Assembly (NCBI GenBank): GCA_040349255.1
Contig: JBEQUE010000218.1
Coordinates: 61,901 to 125,900 of the forward strand
Length of the DNA: 64,000 bases
Source of the DNA: DATMER01 sp040349255
Lineage (GTDB): Bacteria; Acidobacteriota; Thermoanaerobaculia; Multivoradales; UBA5704
Direction of reading: 5' to 3'
In this document: in pieces, positions 7,291 through 19,891 of the stretch
How the letters are laid out: each line of letters opens with the position of its first letter
Numbering within the stretch: position 1 is the stretch's first letter
Made by a program: the position numbers and the translations under genes
The notes under the pieces: generated by a model
Told to the model about the DNA's origin: nothing
Databases searched by the model: none
What the model saw: the letters and a program-made list of their open reading frames with translations, nothing else

Positions 7291-9747
7291 ATGATGCACG
7301 TCGAGCTCCCCGGCTCCATTCTCTCGGACGCGACCGCCCAGGCCCTGGAGCTGCCCGGCCTGCTGGCCGTGATCTCGCGCCTGGCTTCCAGCGACCTCGG
7401 GCGCGACCGCGTCCTGGCCCTGGCGCCGTACGAGGACGAGGCCGCGCTCCGGCTCCAGCGGCGGCGCTTCGAGGAGACCGCGCGGCTCCTCGCCGAGCGC
7501 TCGCTGGTGCCGGACTTCGACGTGCCGCTGGGCTCCCTCCTCGACCGGCTGTCGAGCGGCCGGCCGCCCATCGAGGGGGCCGACCTGGTCCGCCTCGCCG
7601 ACCTCGGCCGCGCCACGCGGGGAGCGGCGGCGCGCATCCGCGAGGCCGCGCCCCCCTGCCCGGAGCTGGCCCGGCTGGCCGAGATGACTGCGGGGCTCAA
7701 CGACGTCGAGCCTCTGCTGCGGCGCATCGACCGCACGCTCGACCGCCGCGGCGAGGTTCGCGAGGACGCCAGCCCGCGGCTCGCCGCCCTGCGCCAGCAG
7801 ATCCGCCGGACGCGCGACCAGCTCTACCGCGACCTCGGCGAGTTCGTGGCCGGGCACAAGGAGGAGCTGTCCGAGGAGACCATCCCGATGCGCGGCGGCC
7901 GGCTGGTCGTCGTGCTCCAGGCCGGCGCCCGCGGCAGGAGCGGCGGCCTCGTGCACGGCCGGTCGGCCACCGGCAAGAGCTTCTACTTCGAGCCGCTCCA
8001 GGTGGTCGAGACGAACAACACCCTGCAGCAGTCCTCCGAGGACGAGGAGGCCGAGCGCCGGCGCATCCTGATCGAGCTGCTGACCGAGGCGCGCGCGGCG
8101 CTGCCGGCGCTGCACCGGCACGCGGCGTTCCTGGCCGAGCTCGACCTGCTCCAGGTCTCGGTGCGCTTCGGCCAGCGCTGCGACGGCCACCTCCCCGAGA
8201 TCGGCCCGCGGCACGACCTGCGGCTCCACGGCGCCCGCCATCCGCTCCTCGACGCGTGCCTGGCCGACCTGCGGGCCGAGGCGCTCGGCCAGGCCGGGCA
8301 TTCCGGAGATATCGTGCCGCTGGAGGCCGAGCTCAGCCCGGCGCGCCGCATCCTGGTGGTGACCGGCCCGAACGCGGGCGGCAAGACGGTGGCGCTCAAG
8401 ACGGTCGGGCTCCTCGCGCTCCTCGCGCAGTGCGGCCTGCCGATCCCGGCCGCCGCCGGCAGCCGGACGCCGTTCCTCCGCCGGCTGGTCGCGACGGTCG
8501 GCGACGAGCAGGACCTCCTCGCGGACCGCTCCACGTTCAGCGGTCGGCTGCTGCGCCTCAAGGAGGCCTGGGAGGCCGCGGGCCCGGACAGCCTGGTGCT
8601 GGTCGACGAGCTGGGCTCGGGCACCGATCCCGAGGAGGGCGCGGCGCTCGCGGTGGCGCTCCTCGAAGGGCTGCTCGAGAAGGGCAGCCTGTCGGTGATC
8701 ACGACCCACCTGACGCAGCTCGCCGCCGCGGCTCTGGAGATGGGCGGCGCCTCGTGCGCAGCCATGGAGTTCGACTCGCACACCGGCCGGCCGACGTTCC
8801 GGCTGGTGCCCGGTCCGCCGGGCGGCAGCGAGGCGCTCGCGCTCGGCCGCCGTCTCGGGCTGCCGGCCGAGTGGCTCGACCGGGCCGAGGCCCGCCTGGG
8901 CTCCGAGCACCGCGACCTCCGCCGGCTGATCGCCGAGGTCGAGCGCGTGCGCCAGGAGCTGGGCGAGACCCGCGACCGCCTGGCCGTGGAGGCCGCGGAC
9001 GCCGAGAAGCTCCGCCGGCGCCTCGAAGCCGAGCGCGGCGCCATGGAGGAGGAGCGCCGGAACGTCGGGAAGAAGCTCAGGACGGAGCTCGACTCCTTCC
9101 GCCGCGAGACCACGGAGCGCCTGCGCCGCGAGGTCGACCGCATGCAGGAGCGCTTCGAGGAAGGCCGGCGCCGCGGTCTCGCGGCCGAGGCCGTGGAGTC
9201 GCTCTTCTCCGCGGCGCCGCGCTTCGAGGAAGAGACAGAGCCGGAGGCGGAGGGGCCGCTGGTCGTCGGCGCCGCGGTCCGCCACCTCGGCCTCGGCTGG
9301 CAGGGGACGCTCGACAAGCTGGAGCCCGGCCGCGCCGAGGTCCTGGTGCGCGGCAAGCGGGTGCGTTGCCGCCCCGAGGAGCTGGCCCCGGCGGGCAACT
9401 CCAGGCCCGTCCTGTCCAAGGCCGAACGGATCGCGGCCGAAGCCGATCCCGGATCGCGTCGCAACACCCGGAGCTCCCGCGACGCCGAGGAGTCCGTCGC
9501 CGTGCCGCCGGAGCTGAACCTGATCGGCCAGCGGGTCGAGCCGGCGCTGGAGGAGCTGGAGTCGTACATCGACCGCGCCCTCCTCGCCGCGCGCAAGGAG
9601 ATCCGGATCGTGCACGGCCACGGCTCGGGCCGGCTGCGGCAGGCGGTGCGCGAGCGGCTGCGGGCCCATCGCGGCGTGGATTCGATGCGTCCGGGAGCGC
9701 CGAACGAAGGCGGCGACGGCGCCACGGTGGTGCAGCTCCGGGCCTGA
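7291..9747 (+). CDS. mutS2: MutS2: DNA-binding ATPase with Smr nuclease domain
   Basis: MutS2 binds branched DNA and, in other bacteria, collided ribosomes; it acts in anti-recombination or ribosome rescue. The 818-residue protein has the MutS core with Walker A TGPNAGGKT near residue 358 and Walker B LVDELGSGTDPEEG near 436. A long charged coiled coil follows (about 545-650). The C-terminal Smr domain starts at LNLIGQRV near 741 and contains HGHGSGRLR. The N-terminal mismatch domain of MutS is absent, as expected. ATG ATG gives two possible starts, 7291 and 7294. Confidence 0.95.
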   Translation: MMHVELPGSILSDATAQALELPGLLAVISRLASSDLGRDRVLALAPYEDEAALRLQRRRFEETARLLAERSLVPDFDVPLGSLLDRLSSGRPPIEGADLVRLADLGRATRGAAARIREAAPPCPELARLAEMTAGLNDVEPLLRRIDRTLDRRGEVREDASPRLAALRQQIRRTRDQLYRDLGEFVAGHKEELSEETIPMRGGRLVVVLQAGARGRSGGLVHGRSATGKSFYFEPLQVVETNNTLQQSSEDEEAERRRILIELLTEARAALPALHRHAAFLAELDLLQVSVRFGQRCDGHLPEIGPRHDLRLHGARHPLLDACLADLRAEALGQAGHSGDIVPLEAELSPARRILVVTGPNAGGKTVALKTVGLLALLAQCGLPIPAAAGSRTPFLRRLVATVGDEQDLLADRSTFSGRLLRLKEAWEAAGPDSLVLVDELGSGTDPEEGAALAVALLEGLLEKGSLSVITTHLTQLAAAALEMGGASCAAMEFDSHTGRPTFRLVPGPPGGSEALALGRRLGLPAEWLDRAEARLGSEHRDLRRLIAEVERVRQELGETRDRLAVEAADAEKLRRRLEAERGAMEEERRNVGKKLRTELDSFRRETTERLRREVDRMQERFEEGRRRGLAAEAVESLFSAAPRFEEETEPEAEGPLVVGAAVRHLGLGWQGTLDKLEPGRAEVLVRGKRVRCRPEELAPAGNSRPVLSKAERIAAEADPGSRRNTRSSRDAEESVAVPPELNLIGQRVEPALEELESYIDRALLAARKEIRIVHGHGSGRLRQAVRERLRAHRGVDSMRPGAPNEGGDGATVVQLRA

Positions 9748-9822
9748 GCCGGGCCGGCTGTCCCGGCGTCGGCGTTCCGCACACCAGAAACAAGTAGGGG
9801 TTCTCTTTCACTTCCTTCCACG

Positions 9823-11625
9823 ATGGCTCTCGGCAACGTCCACCTCACTCCCCAGCTCGTGCAGGCGGTGCGCGACGCGGCGGACATCGTCTCCATCGCC
9901 TCCGAGCACACGAAGCTGCGCAAGGCGGGCCGGCGCTACCAGGGCCTGTGCCCGATCCACAAGGAGAAGACGCCGTCCTTCAGCGTCGATCCGGTCCAGG
10001 GCCTGTTCTACTGCTTCGGCTGCGGCGCGGGCGGCGACGCGATCAAGCTCCACATGCTCTCGACCGGCGACGACTTCCCGGCCGCCATCGAGTCGCTCGC
10101 CACCCGCTACGGCATCCCGCTGCCGAGCCGGGAGACGAAAGCCGGCGCGAGGACGGAGCGCGACCTCGAAGGCGCGCTCGAGGCCGCCCAGACCTTCTTC
10201 ACGGACCAGCTCCGGAAATCGTCCTTCGCCCTGGAGTACCTGGAGCGCCGGCGCATCCCGCCCGACCTGATCACCCGCTTCGGCCTGGGCTATGCGCCGG
10301 ACTCCTGGCGCGCCCTGCTCCAGTCGCTCACGCCGCGCGTCCCGCTCGCGGACCTGGAGGCGGCCGGCCTCGTCGCCCGCCCGGAGCGAGGCGGAGAGCC
10401 TTACGACCGCTTCCGGAACCGCCTCATGTTCCCCATCCACAACGCTTCCGGCCGCCTGGTCGGCTTCGGCGGGCGCACCCTGGGCGACGACAAGGCGAAG
10501 TACATCAACTCGAATGAAACAGACCGCTTCCACAAGGGTCTACTCCTGTATGGGCTGCACCACGCCAAGAAGGAGATCCGGGAGAGCGGCCGGGCCGTGC
10601 TCTGCGAGGGGTACTTCGACGTGATCGGCGCCGTGGCCTGCGGCCTCGACGGCGCGGTGGCCGGCATGGGCACGGCGCTGACCCCGGAGCAGACGAAGCA
10701 GCTCGCCCGCTTCGCGGAAGAGGTGGTGGTGTCCTACGACGGCGACAGCGCGGGCGAGAACGCCTTCCGCCGCGCGCTGCCGCTCCTGCTCGGCGAGGGC
10801 CTCGCGGTGCGCCGCGCCCGCTTCCCCGGCGGCCACGACCCCGACTCGCTGCGGCTGGAGGCGGGAATCGAAGCGGTGGCCGCGGCGGTTCAGGAGTCGG
10901 GCGACGCCGTGGTCGCCGAGATCGAGAGGCTGGCGCCGCCGGAGGCCGGCCGGGAGCCGCAGACCCAGGCCAAGGCGGCGGGGGCGGTGGCCGAGCTGCT
11001 GCGGCCGATCCCGGACCCGATTCTGCGTTTCAGCTACGCGCGGATCGCGGCCGAGCGCCTGGGAGTGCCGGTCGAGATGCTGTCGAGACGGGTCGGAGCC
11101 GGCCCCTCGGCCCAGGCCGGCGCCGGCCGGCCGGCCGCGGGACCGAGGCGCGAGGAGGGGCTGTCGTGGAACGTCGAGAAGCTGGTCCTGGCCCAGCTCC
11201 TGGAGGGCGCGGAGGCGATTCCGCCCGCCGGGGATCTCCCGCCTCCCGAGGCGTTCCTCGACCCGGAGTGCAGGAATATTTATCAGACCTTCTGCACTCT
11301 ATATGCAGAAGGGACGGGCTCCCCCCCGGACGCCCGGGTGGTGCTGGCCGCGCTGGGAGCCGAAGGACGAACGGTTGACCTGATGGCCGGTATTCTGTTA
11401 GAAAGAAATTTTACGTCCGGAGTGTCTGGGAGATCGGGTCTTTTGGAGTCCCTCGAAAAGTTGGAGGACCGCTGGCGCAAGCAGCGGAACCGCGAGCTGG
11501 CGGCCTGGATCCGTGAAGCGGAGATCCGGAAGGATTCGGCACGCCTGGAGACCCTGCTGCAGGAGAAGGACCGGTTGAACCAGGGTCTGCATCGGGGATT
11601 CCGCTGGAGCCGCGAGGGTGTCTGA
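9823..11625 (+). CDS. dnaG: DNA primase
   Basis: DnaG makes RNA primers at the replication fork. The 600-residue protein has the CHC2 zinc finger (CPIHKEKTPSFS near residue 43, YCFGCGAGGD near 63), the RNA-polymerase basic domain, and the TOPRIM domain with CEGYFDVIGAV near 258 and SYDGDSAGENA near 305. A variable C-terminal helicase-binding region follows. The start codon ATG 9823 lacks a strong ribosome site. It precedes rpoD by 18 bp, the classic macromolecular-synthesis pairing, here without rpsU. Confidence 0.96.
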   Translation: MALGNVHLTPQLVQAVRDAADIVSIASEHTKLRKAGRRYQGLCPIHKEKTPSFSVDPVQGLFYCFGCGAGGDAIKLHMLSTGDDFPAAIESLATRYGIPLPSRETKAGARTERDLEGALEAAQTFFTDQLRKSSFALEYLERRRIPPDLITRFGLGYAPDSWRALLQSLTPRVPLADLEAAGLVARPERGGEPYDRFRNRLMFPIHNASGRLVGFGGRTLGDDKAKYINSNETDRFHKGLLLYGLHHAKKEIRESGRAVLCEGYFDVIGAVACGLDGAVAGMGTALTPEQTKQLARFAEEVVVSYDGDSAGENAFRRALPLLLGEGLAVRRARFPGGHDPDSLRLEAGIEAVAAAVQESGDAVVAEIERLAPPEAGREPQTQAKAAGAVAELLRPIPDPILRFSYARIAAERLGVPVEMLSRRVGAGPSAQAGAGRPAAGPRREEGLSWNVEKLVLAQLLEGAEAIPPAGDLPPPEAFLDPECRNIYQTFCTLYAEGTGSPPDARVVLAALGAEGRTVDLMAGILLERNFTSGVSGRSGLLESLEKLEDRWRKQRNRELAAWIREAEIRKDSARLETLLQEKDRLNQGLHRGFRWSREGV

Positions 11626-11643
11626 TCCTCATAGGAGAGCACT

Positions 11644-13350
<1,707 letters not shown>

Positions 13351-13361
13351 TTGATCCCGTT

Positions 13362-13405
13362 CCCCCTCTCCCTAGCCCTCTCCCCCAGTCACCTGGGGGA
13401 GAGGG
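13362..13405. repeat. CCCTCTCCC-type dispersed hairpin repeat downstream of rpoD
   Basis: CCCTCTCCCCCAG (13376-13388) pairs perfectly with CTGGGGGAGAGGG (13393-13405) around a TCAC loop, and CCCCCTCTCCC precedes it. No T-run follows, so it is a weak terminator at best. Relatives occur at 31552-31592 and in both arms of the 35459-35850 element; this is a REP-like family seen in many high-GC genomes. Confidence 0.75.
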
Positions 13406-13480
13406 AACGCGACCCAAACGGTTGACAGGGCGCGCGGGTTCGCCCTAACATTCCGCCTCCCGGGAAACCGGCTTGTTTGA

Positions 13481-13555
13481 TCCTCGGTAGCTCAACGGTA
13501 GAGCGTTCGGCTGTTAACCGAAATGTTGGGGGTTCGAATCCCTCCCGAGGAGCCA
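13481..13555 (+). tRNA. tRNA-Asn (GTT anticodon)
   Basis: The acceptor stem TCCTCGG pairs with CCGAGGA. The D arm is GCTCAACGGTAGAGC, the anticodon arm TTCGGCTGTTAACCGAA has anticodon GTT at 13513-13515, and the T arm GGGGGTTCGAATCCCTC is standard. The CCA end is encoded at 13553-13555. Isolated tRNA gene between rpoD and a convergent gene. Confidence 0.97.
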
Positions 13556-13565
13556 TTTCCTTCCT

Positions 13566-15458
13566 TCACGCCTCGGCCAGAATCCTCCTCAGCAGGATCA
13601 GCAGCCACACGGCCGCCGCGGTGACCGCGGCCGGCATCACCCAGCGGTTCCACCAGGGTGGCTCCGGCGCCTCGCCCTCGCTGCGGATCCCGGCCGGCTC
13701 CCAGGCATGGCCGAGCAGCGCCGGTCCGAGCGCGGCCAGGTCGTAGCGCGGCGCCTCCAGCGTCGCGGCTCCGGCGAGCAGCCGCACCTCCTCCCCCTTC
13801 GCCACGTCCGGCCAGACGAACAGCAGCACGTCCTGCCGCCGCCAGACCGCCACGTCCACCGCGGACAGCCGCGGGTTGTCGCCGTCGCGGAAGCGGACCG
13901 TCAGGAGACGCGGCGCCGTGCCGCGCAGGGCCAGTTGCTCGCGGCACGGGAGCGGCGGCTGCGGCGAACAGCTCCAGGTGCCTTTCGCGGCCGGCTCGCG
14001 CGCCGCCCGGCCGCTCCGCGGAGAGCGGCGGTCCGGATCCACGAACATCACGGTGATCGCCCGGCGCAGGAGCGACCCGGGAGCCATCAGATCGATCTGG
14101 GTGAGGGGCAGATTCTCGGTCGGCAGCGACACCACGACCCGGCTTTCGCCGGGCCGCTCGGACTCGGTCGGTCGCAGGCCCTTGGGACCGGCCGTCAGGG
14201 CCGGGGCCGGCGGGGACCAGCGGTAGAACGGCACCTGCCGGCCGGCCACCGTCAACCTGAGGTCGGCCAGATCCTCGCGCGCCGCCGCATAGACCGCCGC
14301 CGGCAGCTCCAGGCGGACGAGCGTGCCGAGCTCGGCATTCGGCGCGGTCACCCTCCAGGAGCCCGAGAAGCGGATGCGGTCGAGCTGCGCGCCCGGCTCC
14401 CGCGGCAGCGGTGGCGACGGGCTCTCCTGCTCCGGTCCGGGCTCCACCCAGACCGCCGCGCCGGGAAGGCCCGCGGACGCGCTCGACAGGCTCGTCCCGC
14501 CATAAGCCAGCGTGTACCGGCCCGCCTCGGCGGCCTGGAAGAGGACCGTGGGCACCGCGAGGTCGAGCACATAGCCGTCGAGCTTCGGCGCCTCGTCCGG
14601 CGCGTAGAGCTCCAGGCGCAGGAGCGAGCCTGCGAGCGGCCGAGGCCAACCTGGCACCACATGGCGCCGCGGGTCGCCTTCGCGGCCCGGCTGCCAGACG
14701 CCTTCGGCGAGAAGCTCCCAGCGGGCGTCGCGCGGTTCGTAAAGGCGGTAGCCGACCGGCCCCGCGCCTTCCAGCTCCACCGCGATCCGGCGGACGATCT
14801 GAGACGCCGGCAGCTCCAGCGTGCACACCGCGCCGGTGGCGGTGTCCTCGCACCGGGCGCCGCGGATGGCCAGCGCGAGGGTCGGGCCGGTGACCGTCTC
14901 CACCTCGGCAGCCGTGATGGCGGGAGGAGCGGAGCCGGCAGGCCAGTGGAGGCGGAGGAAGCGGTCCGAGGTGGACGGGTAGGACAGGGCGACCCGCTGC
15001 AGTCCCTCCAGCGCTCCGAGCTCGACCGGCACGCCGGACGCGAGAGGCTGCCAGCCGGCGCCGTCGGGGCTCCCTTCGAGGCTCAGCGCGGGCACCGGGC
15101 CGCCGGCCGGCAGATCGAGGATCAGCCGCTCGTGCGGAGCCGGCGCACCGGGGCCGGCCTCGAGCTGCTGTACCCATCCTCCCTCTTCGGCTTCGGGGCC
15201 TCGGACCGCCAGAGGCTGCCGGCCGCTCCCAGGGAGCGCCACGCCGAGGCGGAACGGCACCACGGCGCCGCTGGGAGAGAGGACGCGCACGTCCGCGCCG
15301 CCGGGAGCCATGTGCCGGAGCGCAGCCAGGTCCAGAGGCACCCGCACCCAGCCGGCGGCGGGCACATTCAGGTCGCGCGAGTAGGCGAATCCGGGGAGAG
15401 CCTGGAGCGGACCGGCGAGGAGGAGGAGACCGGCGAGAAGCGACAGGATTGAGGCCAT
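13566..15458 (-). CDS. DUF3999-like membrane-anchored exported protein
   Basis: The 630-residue product starts at ATG 15458 with a signal peptide (MASILSLLAGLLLLAGPLQA). A long beta-rich extracytoplasmic part follows, opening with FAYSRDLNVPAAGWVRVPLD and VRVLSPSGAVVPFRLG, which matches the DUF3999 pattern of paired domains. One C-terminal membrane helix (AAVTAAAVWLLILL) is followed by a short basic end. It is probably anchored in the inner membrane with the bulk in the periplasm. Function is unknown for the family. The stop lies 11 bp from the tRNA gene. Confidence 0.75.
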   Translation of the reverse strand: MASILSLLAGLLLLAGPLQALPGFAYSRDLNVPAAGWVRVPLDLAALRHMAPGGADVRVLSPSGAVVPFRLGVALPGSGRQPLAVRGPEAEEGGWVQQLEAGPGAPAPHERLILDLPAGGPVPALSLEGSPDGAGWQPLASGVPVELGALEGLQRVALSYPSTSDRFLRLHWPAGSAPPAITAAEVETVTGPTLALAIRGARCEDTATGAVCTLELPASQIVRRIAVELEGAGPVGYRLYEPRDARWELLAEGVWQPGREGDPRRHVVPGWPRPLAGSLLRLELYAPDEAPKLDGYVLDLAVPTVLFQAAEAGRYTLAYGGTSLSSASAGLPGAAVWVEPGPEQESPSPPLPREPGAQLDRIRFSGSWRVTAPNAELGTLVRLELPAAVYAAAREDLADLRLTVAGRQVPFYRWSPPAPALTAGPKGLRPTESERPGESRVVVSLPTENLPLTQIDLMAPGSLLRRAITVMFVDPDRRSPRSGRAAREPAAKGTWSCSPQPPLPCREQLALRGTAPRLLTVRFRDGDNPRLSAVDVAVWRRQDVLLFVWPDVAKGEEVRLLAGAATLEAPRYDLAALGPALLGHAWEPAGIRSEGEAPEPPWWNRWVMPAAVTAAAVWLLILLRRILAEA

Positions 15459-15595
15459 GCTGGGGAAGCCGAACGCTCGTTCAGGCGTACGAGACCTGTC
15501 AGGAGCTTCCGCACCAACCGGAGAGAGGGGCCTCATGCAAGTAACGCTGAAAGAATTCTACCACCAACCCGGCCTTCTTTGTAAAGCCCCCCTCT

Positions 15596-17533
<1,938 letters not shown>

Positions 17534-17554
17534 GGCTCCTCCTCCGGTGAGATC

Positions 17555-18256
17555 TTACAGAAGATCGTCCAGCGAAGCCCCGCTCCTCCGTTCCTCGGGC
17601 TCGCGGTCGCGGCGGAAGATCCGGGCGCCGTTGGCGCCGCCGAGCACGGCCCGCCGGTCCTCGACCCGGATCCAGGCGCCTTCGCGCAGGCCGACCACCG
17701 GCGTCTCGTTCTCCTCGTGGAACTCGCGGAGGCGCTGCTCGCGGGTCTCGCCCATGTGGGTCGAGCCGGAATCGGGATCGATGTAGTGCGGGTTGATCTG
17801 GAATGGCACCAGGCCGAGGGCGTCGAACGACACGGGCTGGACGATCGGCATGTCGTTCGTCGTCCGGATCGTGGGCGTGGCGAGGTTGGTGCCCGCGCTG
17901 CTGCCGATGTACGGCATGCCGGCCAGCGCGCGCTCCCGGAGCGCCGCCAACAGCCCGGTCTCCTGGAGCGTCCTGAGCAGCCGAAAGGTATTGCCGCCGC
18001 CGGTGAACACCGCCTCGGCCTCGCGGATCATCCCCAGCCCCGCCTCGTCCGCGGTCAGCGTCGTCGCCCGGACGCCGATGTCCGCCAGCCGCTCGGCGGA
18101 CCGCGCACCGTAGATCTCGCGCTCCTTCAGGGCGAAAGGGATGAAGACCAGGCTCCGGACCGGGCCCAGGAAATCGTCGATCTCGGCCAGGCAGTGATCC
18201 AGGAACCCCTGACCGTGATTCGTGGAGTTGCTGATGAGCAGCAGGCGTCTCGGCAT
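17555..18256 (-). CDS. pepE: Peptidase E (alpha-aspartyl dipeptidase, family S51)
   Basis: PepE is a cytoplasmic serine peptidase that cleaves Asp-X dipeptides. The 233-residue protein has LLLISNSTNHGQGFLDH at the start, FTGGGNTFRLL, the nucleophile motif GSSAGTNLA with Ser near residue 119, and NPHYIDP, all family hallmarks. Length is normal. It lies directly upstream of acsA and divergent from marR; the 81-bp gap before marR holds the MarR operator. Confidence 0.95.
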   Translation of the reverse strand: MPRRLLLISNSTNHGQGFLDHCLAEIDDFLGPVRSLVFIPFALKEREIYGARSAERLADIGVRATTLTADEAGLGMIREAEAVFTGGGNTFRLLRTLQETGLLAALRERALAGMPYIGSSAGTNLATPTIRTTNDMPIVQPVSFDALGLVPFQINPHYIDPDSGSTHMGETREQRLREFHEENETPVVGLREGAWIRVEDRRAVLGGANGARIFRRDREPEERRSGASLDDLL

Positions 18257-18301
18257 CTCAGACCCTCTCTGGAGGCCGGAATCCTACGTCAGGAAGGGAT
18301 G

Positions 18302-18316
18302 GTTGCAACTGCCAAC
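18302..18316. promoter_or_regulatory. Operator-like site upstream of marR
   Basis: GTTGCAACTGCCAAC has GTTG/CAAC outer arms and shares GTTG-N2-ACTG-N-CAAC with the perfect palindrome before arsM (18868-18882). It ends 9 bp before the predicted -10 box of marR, so it covers the -35 region. Probable binding site of the MarR protein. Confidence 0.6.
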
Positions 18317-18325
18317 CATTTCGTC

Positions 18326-18331
18326 TATCCT
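18326..18331 (+). promoter_or_regulatory. Candidate -10 box (TATCCT) of marR
   Basis: TATCCT lies 6 nt before the ATG at 18338, which has no ribosome site. The spacing predicts a leaderless transcript. Confidence 0.45.
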
Positions 18332-18337
18332 CTCTCC

Positions 18338-18847
18338 ATGGACGCGGCGACCCTCCTCCCCGTGCTGGCCACGGACCCCGATCTGGAGCGGGATTCGGCG
18401 GATCTGTATGACGCCCTGTCCAACCTGGTGCGGGTCTACCAGTTCCGGGACCGGGACCGGATCTGTTGCTACGACGTCTCGGTCACCCAGTGCTACGCGC
18501 TGGAGGGGCTGATCCGCGTGGGCAGCATGACGCTCAACGAGCTGGCGGCCCATCTCTTCCTCGACAAGAGCACGGCGAGCCGGGTGGTGGACGCCCTGGA
18601 ACGGAAAGGCTACGTGGCCCGCACTCCGCACCCCAGGGACCGCCGCGCCGTGCTCTTGGAGGCGACCCCGAACGGCCGCGCCCTGGAAAACAGGATCCGC
18701 GAGGAGATCCTGGCCGAGGAGCAGCAGCTCCTCGCCGACTTCCCGCACGAGGTTCGCCGGGCCATGACCGAGCTCCTCTCCCGCCTCGGCCGCGCCGCGA
18801 ACAGCCGCGTCGAGGCCGGAGGAGGAACCTGCTGCCGTCTCCCCTGA
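18338..18847 (+). CDS. MarR-family regulator, likely controlling arsM
   Basis: The 169-residue protein has a winged helix: VTQCYALEGLIRVGSMTLNE, recognition helix LDKSTASRVVDALERKGYV, wing RTPHPRDRRAVLLEATPNGR, then long dimerisation helices. Two cysteine pairs stand out: RICCYD near residue 48 and TCC at the C-terminal end, with a further Cys in the HTH. These could bind a thiophilic metalloid; that is inferred. The next gene, 49 bp downstream, is arsM, and both are preceded by related palindromes. The start at 18338 is preferred over 18299 because of the -10 box spacing and because the upstream site overlaps the operator. Confidence 0.85.
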   Translation: MDAATLLPVLATDPDLERDSADLYDALSNLVRVYQFRDRDRICCYDVSVTQCYALEGLIRVGSMTLNELAAHLFLDKSTASRVVDALERKGYVARTPHPRDRRAVLLEATPNGRALENRIREEILAEEQQLLADFPHEVRRAMTELLSRLGRAANSRVEAGGGTCCRLP

Positions 18848-18867
18848 TCCCTTTTTTTGGACTGATA

Positions 18868-18882
18868 GTTGTCACTGACAAC
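18868..18882. promoter_or_regulatory. Perfect palindrome before arsM, MarR operator candidate
   Basis: GTTGTCACTGACAAC is a perfect 6-3-6 inverted repeat 14 bp before the arsM start, just ahead of its AAAGGAG ribosome site. It matches the site in front of marR. Binding here would block arsM transcription. Confidence 0.65.
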
Positions 18883-18896
18883 GAAAGGAGACAAAC

Positions 18897-19739
18897 TTGA
18901 GCATCCAGACTCTCGACCCTTCTGCCCTGCGTGAAGTCGTTCAGGCGAAGTACGGCGAAGCCGCGCGCACCGCCCGCGACGGAGCCGCCTCCTCCTGCGG
19001 TTGCGGCTGTAGCACATCGGCGGGCACCGCCAAGGACCCCATCACCTCCGACCTCTACAGCGCGACCGAGACCGCCGACCTGCCGACCGCCGCGGTGCTG
19101 GCCTCGCTCGGCTGCGGCAACCCCACAGCGCTCGCCGAGCTGCGCGAAGGAGAGACCGTGCTCGACCTGGGCTCCGGAGGCGGCATCGACGTCCTCCTCT
19201 CGGCCCGCCGGGTCGGCCCCACGAGCAAGGCCTACGGCCTGGACATGACCGACGACATGCTGGCGCTGGCGCGCGAGAACCAGAGGAAGGCCGGGGTGGA
19301 GAACGTCGAGTTCCTGAAGGGCGAGATCGAGTCGATCCCGCTGCCCGGCTCGGCGGTGGACGTGATCATCTCCAACTGCGTGATCAACCTCTCGGCGGAC
19401 AAACGGCGGGTGCTCGCCGAGGCCTTCCGGGTCCTCAAGCCCGGCGGCCGCTTCGCGGTCTCCGACGTGGTGATGCGGGGAGAGATGCCAGAAGCCCTGC
19501 GCCGCAATGTGGAGCTCTGGATCGGCTGCGTGGCCGGCGCCCTCCAGGAGACCGATTACCGGAGCCTCCTTGCCGAGGTCGGCTTCGAGGAGATCGACGT
19601 CGAGCCCACCCGTGTCTACCGGGTCGAGGACGCCCGCGAGTTCCTGAAGGAAGCCGGCATCGACCCCGACACCGTCGCGCCCGAGGTGGACGGCAAGGTC
19701 ATGAGCGCCTTCGTGAGAGCCCGTAAGCCCTTGGCGTGA
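18897..19739 (+). CDS. arsM: Arsenite S-adenosylmethionine methyltransferase
   Basis: ArsM methylates As(III) with SAM and thiols, a detoxification route. The 280-residue protein has an N-terminal SSCGCGCSTS cluster near residues 33-38, SAM motif VLDLGSGGGIDVLL near 92, and the conserved arsenic-binding cysteines in SLGCGNPT (about 73), ISNCVINLS (about 160) and WIGCVAGAL (about 210). The TTG start follows AAAGGAG. It is the second gene after marR. No arsR or arsenite pump is adjacent, so control by a MarR protein is unusual. Confidence 0.95.
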   Translation: MSIQTLDPSALREVVQAKYGEAARTARDGAASSCGCGCSTSAGTAKDPITSDLYSATETADLPTAAVLASLGCGNPTALAELREGETVLDLGSGGGIDVLLSARRVGPTSKAYGLDMTDDMLALARENQRKAGVENVEFLKGEIESIPLPGSAVDVIISNCVINLSADKRRVLAEAFRVLKPGGRFAVSDVVMRGEMPEALRRNVELWIGCVAGALQETDYRSLLAEVGFEEIDVEPTRVYRVEDAREFLKEAGIDPDTVAPEVDGKVMSAFVRARKPLA

Positions 19740-19891
19740 CGAGGTTTCGATTCGGGAGAGGCCGCACGGCCTCCCCCGCCTCAGTCTCGGCGCCTTGCCG
19801 AGAGGTCTCGGCGGGCCCCGAGAGTCTTCGGCGAGGCGTTCAGAGCCTTGATGTGGCATGCTGAAGGCCGTCGGCTGAAAGGGAGAGACCA

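Noticed and set aside
6950..7294. 114-residue ORF upstream of mutS2
   Set aside because: Arg/Ser-rich, no ribosome site, overlaps the mutS2 promoter.
13376..13405. Hairpin after rpoD as a classic terminator
   Set aside because: Perfect stem but no T-run, and relatives lie in unrelated places, so it is listed as a dispersed repeat.
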